Positions 1 to 12,654 of a DNA stretch of 64,000 bases are shown piece by piece. Within the stretch, counting starts at the first letter, position 1. Every line of letters begins with the position of its first letter. The notes under the pieces were generated by a model. That model was not told the origin of the DNA, did no database searches, and was given only the letters and a program-made list of their open reading frames with translations. The DNA lies in NCBI RefSeq assembly GCF_016808095.1, contig NC_068976.1, forward strand, positions 4,993,001-5,057,000. Reading direction: 5' to 3'. The position numbers and the translations under genes were made by a program. This stretch comes from Vigna angularis. Lineage: Eukaryota; Streptophyta; Magnoliopsida; Fabales; Fabaceae.

Positions 1-530
1 ATTGATTTTAAATAGTACAATATAGAATATATTGTGTAGAGAAAGTTTTCGATAAAATATTTCTTAAAAACTTTTATCAACTAAATTAAGTTCATAAACA
101 TTAAAAAGGTAAGAATTTAAAAGAATCTATATAAGAAAACTTTTACAAATTAGTTTTCATTTGACTTACTTTCTTTCTTTTATAATTATTTATAAAAAAG
201 AAATTCTAAGCATTTTCTTAGCTTTAAATTGATGCTTAACTATTTTAAATTCTTATGGAAATTATTTTAAATATATATAGTTAATCTCAAATTGACTCCT
301 AAACATTTCGTTTGAAGGATACATAAAATTTAATTACAAAAACGTAATTATGACATGTTTTAATACAATACTAATACCGATTTGCATTGTTAGGTAGTTG
401 AAAAGTAAATTTAGTAAAAAATAAGGAGAGGAAAATGAAAATCGAAAATTAGTTGATGGATCCCCAAAAAGTGCGGGGCACCTCTCATTGAACATGTGAA
501 CAAGGCTGAAATAGTTTCATCGCGACGGCA
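1..530. other. AT-rich intergenic stretch
   Basis: I see no coding potential here. The 3' part (about 410-530) is the proximal promoter of the arabinogalactan peptide gene that follows. Confidence 0.5.
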
Positions 531-539
531 TTATAAAAG
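531..539 (+). promoter_or_regulatory. TATA box of the AG-peptide gene
   Basis: The sequence ttataaaag lies about 130 bases upstream of the ATG at 666. A pyrimidine/CT-rich leader (about 600-660, tctctct and gagaga tracts) sits between them, as is usual in plant 5' UTRs. The call rests on motif and position only. Confidence 0.5.
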
Positions 540-665
540 GAAGAGAAGAAACGTTGTTATTCAACACCCACACATAGTTGAATTTCATTTTGCTTAATCG
601 GATTTCTCTCTCCTTTCTTTCTCTCTTGAGGTTGAGAAAGAGAAGGAGAGAGAGACTCAAATACG

Positions 666-1234
666 ATGACTTTCTCCAGGGTGTTTCTCTTTCTTTGTGT
701 CATTTTCGCAGCTTTCATGGCTGTGGCTTCCTCACAATTTCTTGTTCCGGCTCCTGCTCCTACAAGTGATGGTAATTATTTTTTCTCTTTCACATTTTCT
801 TCCTTTTATTATTGGATTTATCGAAAAAGATATTTCCTGAAGAGATACAAAAACCAATAAAATTTGAGTCTAACTATATAAAGGATTGATCATCATTCCA
901 CCACTTTCTATCGAAAATTTTAAGATTAACGGATCTTTCACCATAATGTTTTACTTTTTTATTTTTATCCAATACGAGACTTGAACTCACACTTGAATTC
1001 TTATCACTTATTACATAATAGATCTCATAATATTCAGTGAACTTTTTCTTATTAATGTTTATGATATTAAGAAAAAATAAATAACCGAAGAGCACTGCAT
1101 ATGGAATAATCCCATTTTATGCGAATCCATAGCTAACAAAATGTTGTTTGCAATTTTCAGGCACCTCAGTTGACCAAGCTGTAGCGTATGTCCTGATGTT
1201 GGTTGCCTTGGTTCTGACTTACATCATGCATTAA
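666..1234 (+). CDS. arabinogalactan peptide (AG-peptide, GPI-anchored)
   Basis: Two exons, 666-771 and 1161-1234, join in frame (GAT G|GC ACC) to a 59-residue protein. Residues 1-23 are a hydrophobic secretion signal ending AVASS. The mature core is tiny: QFLVPAPAPTSDGTS, with the Ala-Pro/Pro-Ala pairs that are hydroxylated and O-glycosylated in this family. The remainder (about residues 40-59) is a hydrophobic tail typical of GPI-anchor signals. The intron has GT and CAG borders. Family knowledge: AG-peptides such as Arabidopsis AGP16 and AGP20 are about 60-75 residues, are processed to a 10-13 residue glycopeptide and sit on the outer face of the plasma membrane. Length and layout fit that group. 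The exact paralogue cannot be assigned. Exon 1 read on without splicing hits a stop in the intron, which supports the splice model. Confidence 0.9.
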
Positions 1235-2800
1235 GGCACCAACGATGTCACAAACACTTAGGAGAAGAGAGATATTTTGATTGGAATAATACATTTTGTA
1301 TATCTTCTTTTTCTCCAGGAATAGTTTCATTCTGATATATTTTCTTTCAGATATGTTTATTTATTGTGCTTGTGATTCTGAATCATTAGTTTATTTACAA
1401 AGGGATAAAGCCAATATAAAAATAAATTGAAGAAGATTTGCTACTTCTTTGTCCATGATTGTGAAATTTAGTTTTCATAACATCACCAATTTCACCATCG
1501 CCTGTGCAAGAAAATAAAAGACTGTTAATTGGATCAGCGCAAATATTTGGACATAATTTCAATCTGCGAGAAAAGCAATTCTAGGCTTCTGACTATGGAA
1601 AAAAATATATGATATAAGACAATTTTCAAAGTGAAAATGATTGTTTGGATTTTAGAATTAAAAATGAGCAATACAAAAATAATTAATAATTCAGAAAACC
1701 CGATCAAATATTACTTAATAAACAGATTTTAAACCTTTTCACAATGTTTGAAAATTAATATATTAAGCATTAATTAATTCTTGAAAATCGCAGAAAATTA
1801 AGTCACTTGTATGAATCATGATTCTAACATTTCAAATTTGTAATATACTACACTTTCAATATGATGTTTAATGTTATTAATACATAATTTAGATAATTTT
1901 ATGTTATTTTTAAATCAATGTAATGAGAGATGAAAAAATTCTTCTAAAAATGCTATATTTAAAAGATTCAAATATATTCTAACAAGTCTAAAAACTAGAC
2001 GAACTGAAGCTTCGTTCGCTGAACTCCGAAAGAAACAAAATATATTAATATTCATATCATTATTCGTTTAATGAAATTCAAGAAGATGGAAAAATCTTAG
2101 ACTTCTTTTTTACCTCCTTTAATCTAACAAATGATGACAAGCAAATGAAAGTTTAGTTAGGCAGATTATGGAGAATTTAGATTATGACTTCCATGTATTA
2201 AAATACAATTTTCACTATTCTAGTTTTTCTGTTACAATGAAATTTTTCTCTTACACAAATCGTTCCTAAAATTTTTGTACAACATTTTCATTTTCCTCTA
2301 CAACACAGTTTGTCCTTGTTTTTCCTAAAATTTTTGCACATTTTCATTTTTCCCTACAATACAACTCGTCCTCAGATCAGTACCTTCCTCAGATCAATAT
2401 CTTTCTGAAGTCATCAACGCTAGCCATCAACTTCCATGGTCTTCATCATCAGTTAGGGTTCAGGTGCATCGACAATGAGTCCTCAATTGTGGTCACCTTC
2501 CTTGCTCGTCATCGCATTACATCGTCTATCCTAAAAATCTTGAGGGCCATGAAGGTATTTCTTTATTTTGAGTTTTCCCAACAAAATTTTCTTTATTTTG
2601 AATATTTCCGATAGATTTTTTCTGTCATTGAGGTGTATTGCTTGTGCATATTCGACGAATCACTAAGAAACATTGTATAAAGGGTATATATCATCCTTTA
2701 CCTTTGTTTTCACTTAGAAAGCTTTATTGTGATATGTTTGTATTTATGATATTATATTAAGTTTTTAATGATAAGAACTTTATTGTGACCAATGCATTGC
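1235..2800. other. intergenic, no gene seen
   Basis: This holds the 3' UTR of the AG-peptide gene followed by AT-rich sequence. A short, imperfect direct duplication (a cctaaaatttttg-containing segment at about 2265-2290 and about 2322-2347) is the only structure noticed. Confidence 0.4.
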
Positions 2801-2929
2801 TTCATTGATGTTTGGATGTTCTAGATTCTATGATTTTCATTGTTTGTGATTGTCAAGTTCAATGTGGTGGGAAATGTTGCCCACTACACTTGAATCTGTT
2901 TTGCATATTACTAATGTATCATTGGTGGA

Positions 2930-3156
2930 TATATTCGTCGGTATTTATCGACGAATATGAGTCGCTGGTAATTATCGATAGATATAGATCATCGATAATT
3001 ATCGATGGATGTAGGTCGTCAATAATTGTTTCCAAAAAGAACATTATTAACAGATTTGAGCTTGTCGATAATCCGTTAGAAAACATGCAATATCGACAAA
3101 TTTTGAACGTTTTCAATGACTTATTTCAACCAATAATGTCAGGGTTTTTTGTAGTG
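2930..3156. repeat. subterminal repeat cluster and possible CACTA-type end
   Basis: Several copies of an atcgat/atcgacga-containing motif (about 2938-3025) precede ttttttgtagtg, which on the minus strand reads CACTACAAAAAA, a common CACTA-family terminus. Similar cgataa motifs recur at about 3477-3660, 7990-8100 and 20250-20460. No matching left end or target duplication was found, so this is a relic at best. Confidence 0.3.
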
Positions 3157-4875
3157 CACTGGCATTAGACCACAACGACATAGACGAAGAACGACAATGG
3201 CTGGTGAGACGAACTAAAGAGGGTTGTTTCGCACAGTGAGGAAAAAAGGTACCGTTTTCTCAAAGAATAGGGTTGCTTTCACTAAGAAGAATGAAAACTA
3301 ACACGGATGGCGACAATGACAACACGAACAAAGAACGATAATGGTTGATGAGACAAATTGAAGATAGTTGCTTCATACTTAATGTGAAGGAGGTTCTGTT
3401 TTGTCAAAGATGATGTTTCTTCACTAAAAGGAGGAAAAATTGAATTCCAAATTTTTTAATTAAATCTACTTAAACAATTATTGATGACTTTTATTCATCG
3501 GTAATGATTCATATAATTTACTGACAACTATTTTAAGCATATATTTTATTGATTTAATTATCAATGAATATTTTTGTTAGTAAGCGAACTGACACAATTT
3601 ATCCATAATAGAATATTACCAACAAAAAGGTATTTATTAATTTATATCTGTCGATAATTTCAGTATTTCTTACAGTAAAAAGGTCAAAATGGAAGTGATG
3701 AGAGATTATGGAAGAGAGACTTATTGAAAAAATGAGGTGGAAGAGACATTGAAAATAAAGATAAGGTGTGACAAAGCATATAATGAGATTGAGTATAAGA
3801 ATTGAAGAATTGAAAACAAAAGAGATAATACATTTGTTCTCTTACATAACTTATGTAACTATTTTTTTTTTAAATATACGAAGGAAAATTACATTGGTTC
3901 TATTAAACAAATGATGTGGGTTTTTTTTTTTGGTATTTTCCACTAGTGAGCGTATCACGTAAAAAAAAGTTGCTTTAATGACAAAAATGCCACCATTCAT
4001 TTGTCAGGTTTTTTTAGGTCAAACATTATATTTGAGAGATAAATGACCATTTTTTCACTATTGATCAATGAACAATCCTCCGTATGAACAATAATCAAAC
4101 TTAGACTTACATCAGGTGTATGATCAATAAAAAAAGAAAATGTCACACTGATACATTAGTTCATATTGTCACTGTTCTAAGAAAGTCAATTCGAGCAAGC
4201 TTCGTTCCATAAAAATAAAAGGGTCCTGATTGTTCTCCTCGATCACTTGGTGCTACAAAGGCTACTTTTGTATTTTGTTGCAATAATTGTCATCATGTTT
4301 ACTTCCAAAAGAATAGTACTGATTGATACTAATTGACTTGCATTTCGTCTAGGATAATTTATTTAAAGAAAGATTACAATTATTTGATCACAATACATGA
4401 ATTAATGAATACCTTGTGATTGTAATTTGGATTATAGAAATTTGGAAAATGACTCTTAAGTAAAGTTTAAAAAATCTAAAAAATTTATAATTAAGAAAGG
4501 TATAAAAAATGTTATAGTGAAGTTTTAATCAGAGAAACTCTTAGGAGAGAGTTTAAATCTCTGTATAACATCATAAGTAAAAAATTGTTTGCAAGTTATA
4601 GGTAACTTCTGATCGAAACTTAACAAAAGGAAATATCTAACATTATAAATGAATATAAATGTTTATTATTGATACACAAAGTTTAAAAACAAATACAAAT
4701 ATATAGAAAATTATAAATGAAGAAAATATTAGTATTGTAATTGACATTTTTTGTGCAAATATAAAAGCAATTTTAAGGCCTCAATGACTGTAATCAGCAT
4801 CCTAATGACTACGTTCAAACACAAGTATAAAGTAACCACAAGCTCAACCGCAATGTTGAAAATGTAGGATGAATG
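3157..4875. other. intergenic, repeat-like, no gene seen
   Basis: About 3477-3660 has further cgataat/atcggtaat motifs. About 3939-3950 (ccactagtg) reads CACTAGTGG on the minus strand and could be another CACTA-like end, without a recognised partner. The rest is AT-rich 3' flank of the receptor kinase gene. Confidence 0.35.
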
Positions 4876-6418
4876 TCATCCATTAGTGACAGAGAAAGAG
4901 AACTCATCTTCAGTCGCAGTCCTTGAATTGAAATCCTCTTCACTGACATAATAACAAGAAGAAGAATCATCCTCACCATCATTCTCCTTCACCTCCTCAA
5001 TCTTTGCCACTGCCTCATTCCAATCCCACCTATTCTCCACACTCCATTTGCAACAAAACATTCCAATCCTGAGCAGCTTCAGCATCTCACTCTCCCCATT
5101 CCTAGTCCCCAAGATGTCCTTATCAAACACCTCACCAGTCCATTCTTCCCTCACAACTGAATCCACCCATGTTGCCAAGTCAGAATTATTCCCACCCTTC
5201 CCATGTCTCAGATAATTTGCTGGGAACTTCCCTGTCAGCACCTCCAAAATCAGGATCCCCAGACACCACACATCACTTTTCACATTTGGCCTACCAAATT
5301 TGCTCGTCTCTGGGGCCTTGTAGGCTGCCATGAACTTCTGAGCATGGCTCTTATTCATCACTTCCACAAGGCCATACTCATTCAACTTTGGCTCAAATGA
5401 ATGATCCAGCACCACATTAGAGGATTTCAGATGACCATGAGGTACGATTTTTCCTGGAAAGTTTTCATACAGGTAGGCTAAGCCCCTAGCCACCCCTTTT
5501 ATGATTTTTAAACGGCTGGACCAAGTAAGAACAGAGCCATTTCTGCCTGCAAAATGCAAAAAAATAGTATTCATGATGGTCAGTTTTCTTTAAATCTAAA
5601 GCTGTAATAAATCTTAGAAGAAGAATGCAGTTTTAAATAAATATATACCGTGTAGATGACTGGCCAAGCTACCATTTTCGGCGAAGTCATAAACCAAGAA
5701 CTTATCTTCTTTTCTGTAGTAGAATGCTGCAAGAGGGAGAAGATTAGGGTGTGTTAAAGTTCCAAGCCTTTGCATGTGTTCACTAAACTCCTGTTTCCCA
5801 ACATTGTTCATGTGCCTAAACCTCTTCACAACCACTGTTGGTCCATTCAGAATCATAGCCTTGTAAGTGGACCCGAAACTTCCACTACCAAGAACGGCTG
5901 CTGAGGCACTAAGCAGCTCATGCAAATCAAATCCTCCTCTGTCTTCCCTAACAAAGTTCAATTCGCCATCTCCATCTTTCAAATCAACTGTCATATCAAT
6001 GGAGTGTGACTCCTTGAAGCCTACACTTTGCTGGGAATTTCCCTGCGTCGGTAATGTTCTGGGTTTAAACCTTTTTCTCCTGTGTTTCTGGATAAATAGA
6101 AGTGCAACTATTGAAGAAAAAGCAACAACTGCTACGACTATAATGACAGTTATAAGGATTCTGTGGTTTTTTCCCTGAGGTTTATCAAGGTTTGGTTCCA
6201 GTGATCTAGATTCGTTGCCGCCAATCTTGCAGGAACTTAAAGGTTTTCCACACAGGCCTTCGTTGCCTGCGTTGCACAAAAACATGTAAATTGAACATAT
6301 ATGTAACATAGCAAACACAAAAACATCTAAATTGAACATATATGTAACATATCAAAAGATTACAGATAAATCGTGGGTATGCAGTATAAATACCACTTTG
6401 GTGGAGATGACTAAATTA

Positions 6419-6469
<51 letters not shown>

Positions 6470-7446
6470 CTTTTTGATATTGTCAATTAAATGTTCATAT
6501 ATAATTTTTATCACATTTAATTCACAATATAAAAAATCACAGTGAATATGTAATTTAAATCAGGTTAATGATGACAGAGTTTCAAATGTACTATACATAG
6601 AAGTTTATCAATGATATTTGTAGCAAGCTGTGGTACGAATGAAATTAAACGGTTTTAGTTTCGCCAAGAAGTGAGGTTGAAAAAAGATATCAGTAAACAT
6701 AAATTTTCATAACAAATAAAATAAATTAAATCTGTGGTGAGAAACAACAAACGAATTAAAAATTGTGCCTGTTGGTGAAAAAACAGAAATACTATTAATT
6801 TACCAGCAAATGAACTTGGAAACTTGTTGCTTAAGCTTTCTGGTATTTGACCCTCCAATTGGTTATTTGACAAATTAAATACTCTAAAATCCTGCTGTTG
6901 AAAATCTGGTATGTTTCCTCCAAAACCATTCCCGCGTAAGTCCAAATCCAAGAGTCTTGGCAAGTTAGCAAGTGACTTTGGAATAGGACCAGTGAAACCA
7001 TTTTCTGCCAAGAATACCCTCTTCAGTTTTCTCATGCCTTCAAAAGCATCATCTGGAATGTCACCGGAAAACTTGTTATTGGACAGAAACAATGCCCTTA
7101 AACTCACAAGTTTTTTGAACTCCGGCATCGGACCCTCAAATGTATTGTTAATGACACTAAAGCTTACCAAAGTTGGCAATTCAACCAAGGTTTCTATATC
7201 AATCTTCCCACCCATTTCCATATGTTCTAGTCTCAAGCCATAAAATGTTTGGTTTTTGCGGCATAACAAGCCAGTCCAGCTACATAAACTGGACTCGCTC
7301 CCCCAGTCGTTTAAGGCTTTCCCATTTGACAAGGAACCTTTGAACCTCATCAAAATTTGAGCATCTGTGTCTCCCAACGATGGCTCAAAACTAATGCCCA
7401 ACACAAAGAGCATAACAAGGCAATAATACGGTCTTTTCTGAACCAT
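4876..7446 (-). CDS. LRR receptor-like kinase, pollen receptor-like kinase (PRK) type
   Basis: Three exons on the minus strand, 7446-6804, 6266-5649 and 5546-4876, join in frame to 643 residues; all splice borders are GT/AG. Order of parts: signal peptide (1 to about 25), LRRNT-like region with the CSWTGLLC cysteine pair, about five short LRRs (NKFSGDIP, NGFTGPIP, NQLEGQIP), one transmembrane helix (ILITVIIVVAVVAFSSIVAL), a juxtamembrane segment and a kinase-like domain. The layout and length match LRR-III pollen receptor kinases, which act at the plasma membrane of pollen tubes upstream of RopGEF/ROP signalling. The ATP-site lysine is present (VVVKRF), and YKAPE is intact. The catalytic HRD is HGH and DFG is replaced by NEYG, so catalysis is doubtful; atypical kinase motifs are common in this subfamily. 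Which PRK it is, and where it is expressed, cannot be read from sequence alone. Confidence 0.9.
6421..6468. repeat. (TA)n microsatellite in PRK intron 1
   Basis: About 48 bases of near-pure TA repeat lie within intron 1 (6267-6803) of the receptor kinase gene. Confidence 0.9.
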
Positions 7447-9039
7447 AATTTAGTTTATCAAACAAGAAGCAAAGAGGGTTATTTGTTGAACAGAAAGGAA
7501 ATAGAGGGAACGAGACAAATAACAAGAGAAGCACTCAGAATTTGAGAGAAAGTGCCCATATTAAGAATCAATGTCGTGGCATTGACAAAGTCCTACATGC
7601 AAAGAATAATCATTAGGCCGGCCATATACGAGTAATGATTCGGACCTTGTTTTCGATGGTTCTTTTGTTTAATAGCATATATTATATTAAGGTGCTTAAT
7701 TGAAAGCTGTTTTCTCTTGTTATTGAGGAACAAGGTGTCTTCTACTGCATTGGCTTTACTTAATTCGTAACAATTTTCTATAACTTGTTTTTGTCTTGTG
7801 TGTGGTTTGTTATACGCTGATGTTACGTTGGTCGTAGCTACTATGTATGTCCCATGTGTTTTCTGTTCTGAATTATGTATATGCATTTGTTTCCCACATA
7901 AATTGGTAAGAACTAAGAACTTTCAGAGCTAGGGATAGAAAAGTACAATTTTTTGAAATTCAATCAATAATTATTTAAATTTATAATAATATAATATTAT
8001 AAAAACTAAATTTATCGACGATTAATATCTATTAGAAACTGCAAAAATTTATCAAGTAATCGTGGTTTTCTGACAAATTACCGAAGAACAAAAATCGGTT
8101 GATAAAAGTGTAAGATCCAAGAAAATTATCTATAAAGAAATAAGAGATTGGATGTTTATCACAAGGGTTGCATAACCCAGCTGGTGAAAACTCTTTGTTA
8201 TAAGTTAGAGGTCATGTGTCCAAATTTAGATAAGTGCATAAATTTATTTATTTGTTTAATTACTATTTTTAGCATGAAAGGTATATATATGCATATGCAT
8301 GTATATGTTTATGGTGCATGTTGTAATCAAAAGATATGTGATAGCTTGATGGTAGAAACATGTCTAACACCCTAGGGAAAAGGAGCTTGAACCTACCTAA
8401 AAGACTTAAGGGTGTATTTTATTTAGCTATGTTACAGTGGTTTTTTTATGCTTAGAGTACATTGCACCTGAACTAGCATAGGAGACCTAATTTAATTAAT
8501 GGAAATAATCAAGTTGATGCTAACCTTAGATTTTAGAAGTTAATGTGAGGTTTGGGCATTTAGAAAGCAGCAGTCAAGTTGGTGTCATGTTTCCTAGTCT
8601 TTATTTTCCAATTCGCTATATATGCAGTATATCTTTTACTAGGAAAGTTTGGATGGATGGATGTTTATTGGTTGACTGTTTTATTAGTTTTGGATCTAGT
8701 GTGGTTGATTACCTTGCTGCATTGTTGGGTATGCTATTGTGCATGTTGTGTCAAGACCAAAAAGAGTGTTTAGTTGTTGTGCAATATAGTGTTTGTGGTC
8801 AAGATAGAATTAGTTTACTATTTTATTAGAAATAAAATTCTGGTTTGTTAAGGATGTGAGACCAATAGTGTTGAATGGTTCGAGCATGATTGATGATCTT
8901 GGATGGTACATAGCAGTTTAAAGGTTATAAGACTTTATATAAGTCGTGAAATCTTGAAATGTGGTGCTGCATTTTCGTATTTGGTTTTTGAAAAACTTTT
9001 GGAATCTTGGAAAACGAACTCGTCTAGTTTATATTGTAT
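7447..9039. other. upstream region of PRK gene and unclassified repeat-like DNA
   Basis: 7447-7620 is the likely 5' UTR and promoter of the minus-strand kinase gene. From about 8108 (tgtaagatcc) the sequence has the look of a decayed LTR or other interspersed repeat, but no ends or target duplication were found. Short ORFs here have no recognisable content. Confidence 0.3.
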
Positions 9040-9917
9040 GTCTCTATTATTTATGGAAACAAATTGATTAAGAATTTACATTAATTAATTTGAAACTCTA
9101 AATCTATAATTAATTGAACAATAATCTTTATATAACCAATGATGAATCTTATTTTGAAAAAAATAGTGAAATCATCCTATTTTCTTTATCATTATTTCAG
9201 TCTTTTTAAATCCTTTATAAATTTATTTATTTCTATATTTTGTTATGTTATTTTTTAATCTTTTATTTATCTCTATCTTCTTTATTATTTTTATTTTACT
9301 AACATTTTTATATAATTTTTATAAGAACTAATTTGTTAATAATCAATTATGTGTTCATTGGCAGACAACTAAGGGTTGAACTAATAATGAAGTTGTTATA
9401 GTTTAGTAGTATTAATTTGATCGCGTCAACTACAACAGTCATCCTTCTTATCAAGTTCCATGAAAATTTGTTTAATTTCTTCATCTTCTCTAGGTTTTCC
9501 TCCTAGTTCAACGGTCTGCCACCCCCCCCTCCCCCTCAGCCCCGTTCTCTTTCTGGATTAGCCAAATTTCTTCACTTTTTCATGTTTTTCTTGCCTTCTT
9601 CGTGGAATGCTTGGATTGACTTCTTGTATTCTTGATTATTTGTTATTCTTAGATTTATATTAAGGTGTTATGAAACTTTAACCAATTTATTTTCATACCT
9701 CAATGAACTCAACTTAGCTACAGCTGCACTAATACATTCCAAAATATCCAAATAAAATTTATGCAACTAAAAAGATATTTTTAACATATGTTTTCCTATA
9801 TCATGCTTAATAATCTCAATTATAACAAATCCTAATTAAAATATTCTTGTAAAGTACAAAAAATCAATTATGAATCCAATATTAAAGGCTAAATGAAGGC
9901 ATAAATATGCACTCATC
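9040..9917. repeat. LTR-retrotransposon relics related to the solo LTR at 38004
   Basis: About 9060-9440 shares blocks with the 3' part of the solo LTR at 38680-38990 (a taattgaacaata block, a gttcattggcagacaact/gttcgttgggagacgact block, and tagtattaatttgat). Separately, 9893-9917 on the minus strand starts TGATGAGTGCATATTTATGC, which is the same beginning as that LTR. So two pieces of one LTR family lie here in opposite orientations. Boundaries are approximate. Confidence 0.45.
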
Positions 9918-11234
9918 ACTATGACATATTCTTTCAAAAGTGTTTAGTTTCTTCTTCTTTTCTTCAAAATATAGGTTTGACTCCTTGAATTTGTATGATC
10001 CTGCAAAAAAAAAAAAGTGAAATTGGAGTGATTAACATGAATTTTACACACAATCAAAGAAAAATAAGTGTTAAATTATCATTGAAATCTATTAATATCT
10101 AGTACTTATTAAACACATATTTGTTGAACAAAGATATATACACATACATATTTAAATGAGGAGGACATTCTTGAAATAGCACAAGATTCTTTTACTTGAA
10201 AGTACTAAATCATATTTATTATTGATTGGATTTCTCTATCTCAGTTAATACGATGTCTCTTATATTTTCTTTTTATGATGGAATAATACGTTCTCAAACA
10301 ATTGAATCTATAGAGCAAGTCAATAAGATCATCTTATCTTGAATTGATAATGCAAAATATCTTTGTAATAGGATAAGATTGCAAGTTAATGAATCGAGAA
10401 AAAATATTATTTCTGCCACAATCATCATAGGAGAAAGCATTGGTTATAAGATTTTATGTCAATAATGTAGATTGTTCCTTCTAATTCAAGATAATCTTTT
10501 AAATTTCAAAATAGATAATATCTAATATCACTATGTTTTTGTAATGATAATCAATAAGAAGTAAGGTTAATCATTTTCAAAAGTTGTACTTTATCTTTTA
10601 TATTAAATATTTTCAAGTATATATGTTATTAATTTTAGAGTGAAAAAAAAAAAGATTGAAAACGAAGATGAAAATGACTACACAAAAAATAGAAAAATGT
10701 TTTTTTAACAACTTTTTTTTACAATTTTTTTATAATTTATGTGGTATCTCTTGATTGGTTCTTTTCAAATATATGAACTAATAAAATAGTGATACATAAT
10801 TTATTGTTAAAAAGTTATTAAAAAAGTTAACCTAGATCCAAAAAAATTATGCATGGTGTATAAAAAGTTTTAAAAAACTTAAAAAACAGGAGCATGTAGC
10901 ATTTCATAATACATATAAGGTATAAACTTTCTCCTATAATTGTAATTATTTTTCCAATAATATTTTATGTTTCTTAATTGCTTAGTGTGGATGAAATGTA
11001 GATGAATGTACTTGATAAATATTTCAAACTTCTCTATAATTATTTTCAATCCCTGTTATATAATAGAAAGTTATAATAAAATATTTACAAAACATTTAAA
11101 TTCAAATCAATATTATTAACTTTGGAAATCAAATTAATTATTGTACAACAAATGTTACGTAAATATTATATTTTTTTCTATGTAATAAATATTATTTTTA
11201 ATTGAAAAATTCCGGTGTAGGACATGTCAGGATG

Positions 11235-11237
<3 letters not shown>
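9918..11237. other. AT-rich intergenic, nothing recognised
   Basis: I see no coding potential, only poly-A/T runs and low-complexity sequence. Confidence 0.5.

Positions 11238-11321
<84 letters not shown>
11238..11321. repeat. (TA)n microsatellite
   Basis: About 84 bases of uninterrupted TA repeat. The minus-strand ORF that runs through it is an artefact of the repeat. Confidence 0.9.
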
Positions 11322-11326
<5 letters not shown>

Positions 11327-12654
11327 TATAATCAGAAAGAAAATGTATATTTAATAACATGGTATCGTATTTAAAATAGCTTAATGTCAACGTAAGGCAT
11401 TGAACATTCTCATTTAACACATTTAGCACCACCATACGTGTTTCTTTTTTCATACGTATGCACTGTTATTATCATTCGCGGGTTTATCGGTGGTTGACCT
11501 GTAACGAGTTTCTCTCTCCGCATTTACTTGGTTACATGCTAAAGCCACACCCCTATCGTAAATAACCATAATGACTCGATACCTGAGTCAAATACAATGG
11601 TTTTCATTCGGTGCTCACAGCCAAACGCGTGTTCAACTCACGAGAAAAAAAATGGTTTTCGTACTGCTGTACAACAATTAAGGTTTTTTTTTTTTTTTCC
11701 TTTTTTACACTTTGTAGTACAGCACACTTGAGCTTTGCATTGCACTAGTACAATGAAAGTTGGTGAAGTGTTTGTTAAATGAGATGCCATGTACCTTTTT
11801 TTCTTTCTTTTTTTTCCTTTTTTAGCACCGGCATAAATATTGCACCGTTTTGCGAATCTCTGTTTGTGCAGTCTCTCTTATAAGGTTGATTCTGACAAGA
11901 TTATCAAACCCTCACAAAGGTTTGGGAGATTCTAATCTGCCCCCATTTTGAGTTTACTCATCACAAACACGCACACCAAAACTTGTTTGGTGATCCTGTA
12001 CAGCGTTCGGAGGTTTTGGAATCGGGGAAGGTGATGCATGTCCATTTTGTCTTTTCGGATCATTGGAGGATTGTGTTCTTGCGACGACACTGCTTTCAAT
12101 TTGCATCATCCTGTCATTGAACTCCATTCTTTTCTCATCCAAAAGGAAAATTTGAGGTATGACATTTGATTTTGGCTTATTTTGAAAAAGGTTTTGTCTT
12201 TCTTTCTATTAGATTCTTTGAGAGATTTTTTGAAAGAAATATTTTAAATTTATTTTGTTTCCAGGCAAGTGTGTGCATATATGGCAAAAAGGAAGAACTT
12301 TTTGTCATTTCTTTTGTTTTCTATCACTTTATTTCTTACAACAAAGTGGGTGACTCGAATTTTCTCCTACAAATTATAACTTGTTACCAAATTTGGGCTG
12401 GAGTTTCTCTCTTTGCAATATGGACACTTCTTAAAACAGAGATGATAGATAAGAAAAGAGGATTTTCTCATTCCTTTTGTTTTGTGTCACTTAATGTTTT
12501 ATGAAGATGTATTAGTCATATCTATTATGGTTGATCAAATCTAGATTTCTAAATTGCAAGTTAAATAGAGATGCCAAGTGAGATGTAGCAGGGTAGACAC
12601 TTGAACGCAATTGTTTCCTTTCTAACTGTCAATTTTTATTGGAAGATTGGTTCA
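11322..12654. other. upstream region of the YSL gene
   Basis: This is promoter and 5' UTR territory for the transporter gene. A minus-strand ORF at 11954-12142 (62 residues, no recognised domain) has non-random amino-acid composition and may be a gene fragment, but nothing else supports it. A 5' UTR intron ending near 12264 (ttccag) is possible but unproven. Confidence 0.35.

Noticed and set aside
7593..7886. Small ORFs between the PRK and YSL genes (7593-7886, 8148-8375, 8545-8829)
   Set aside because: No domain, no splice support, composition as expected from AT-rich repeat DNA.
11235..11453. ORF ending in a Tyr-Ile repeat
   Set aside because: Translation of a (TA)n microsatellite.
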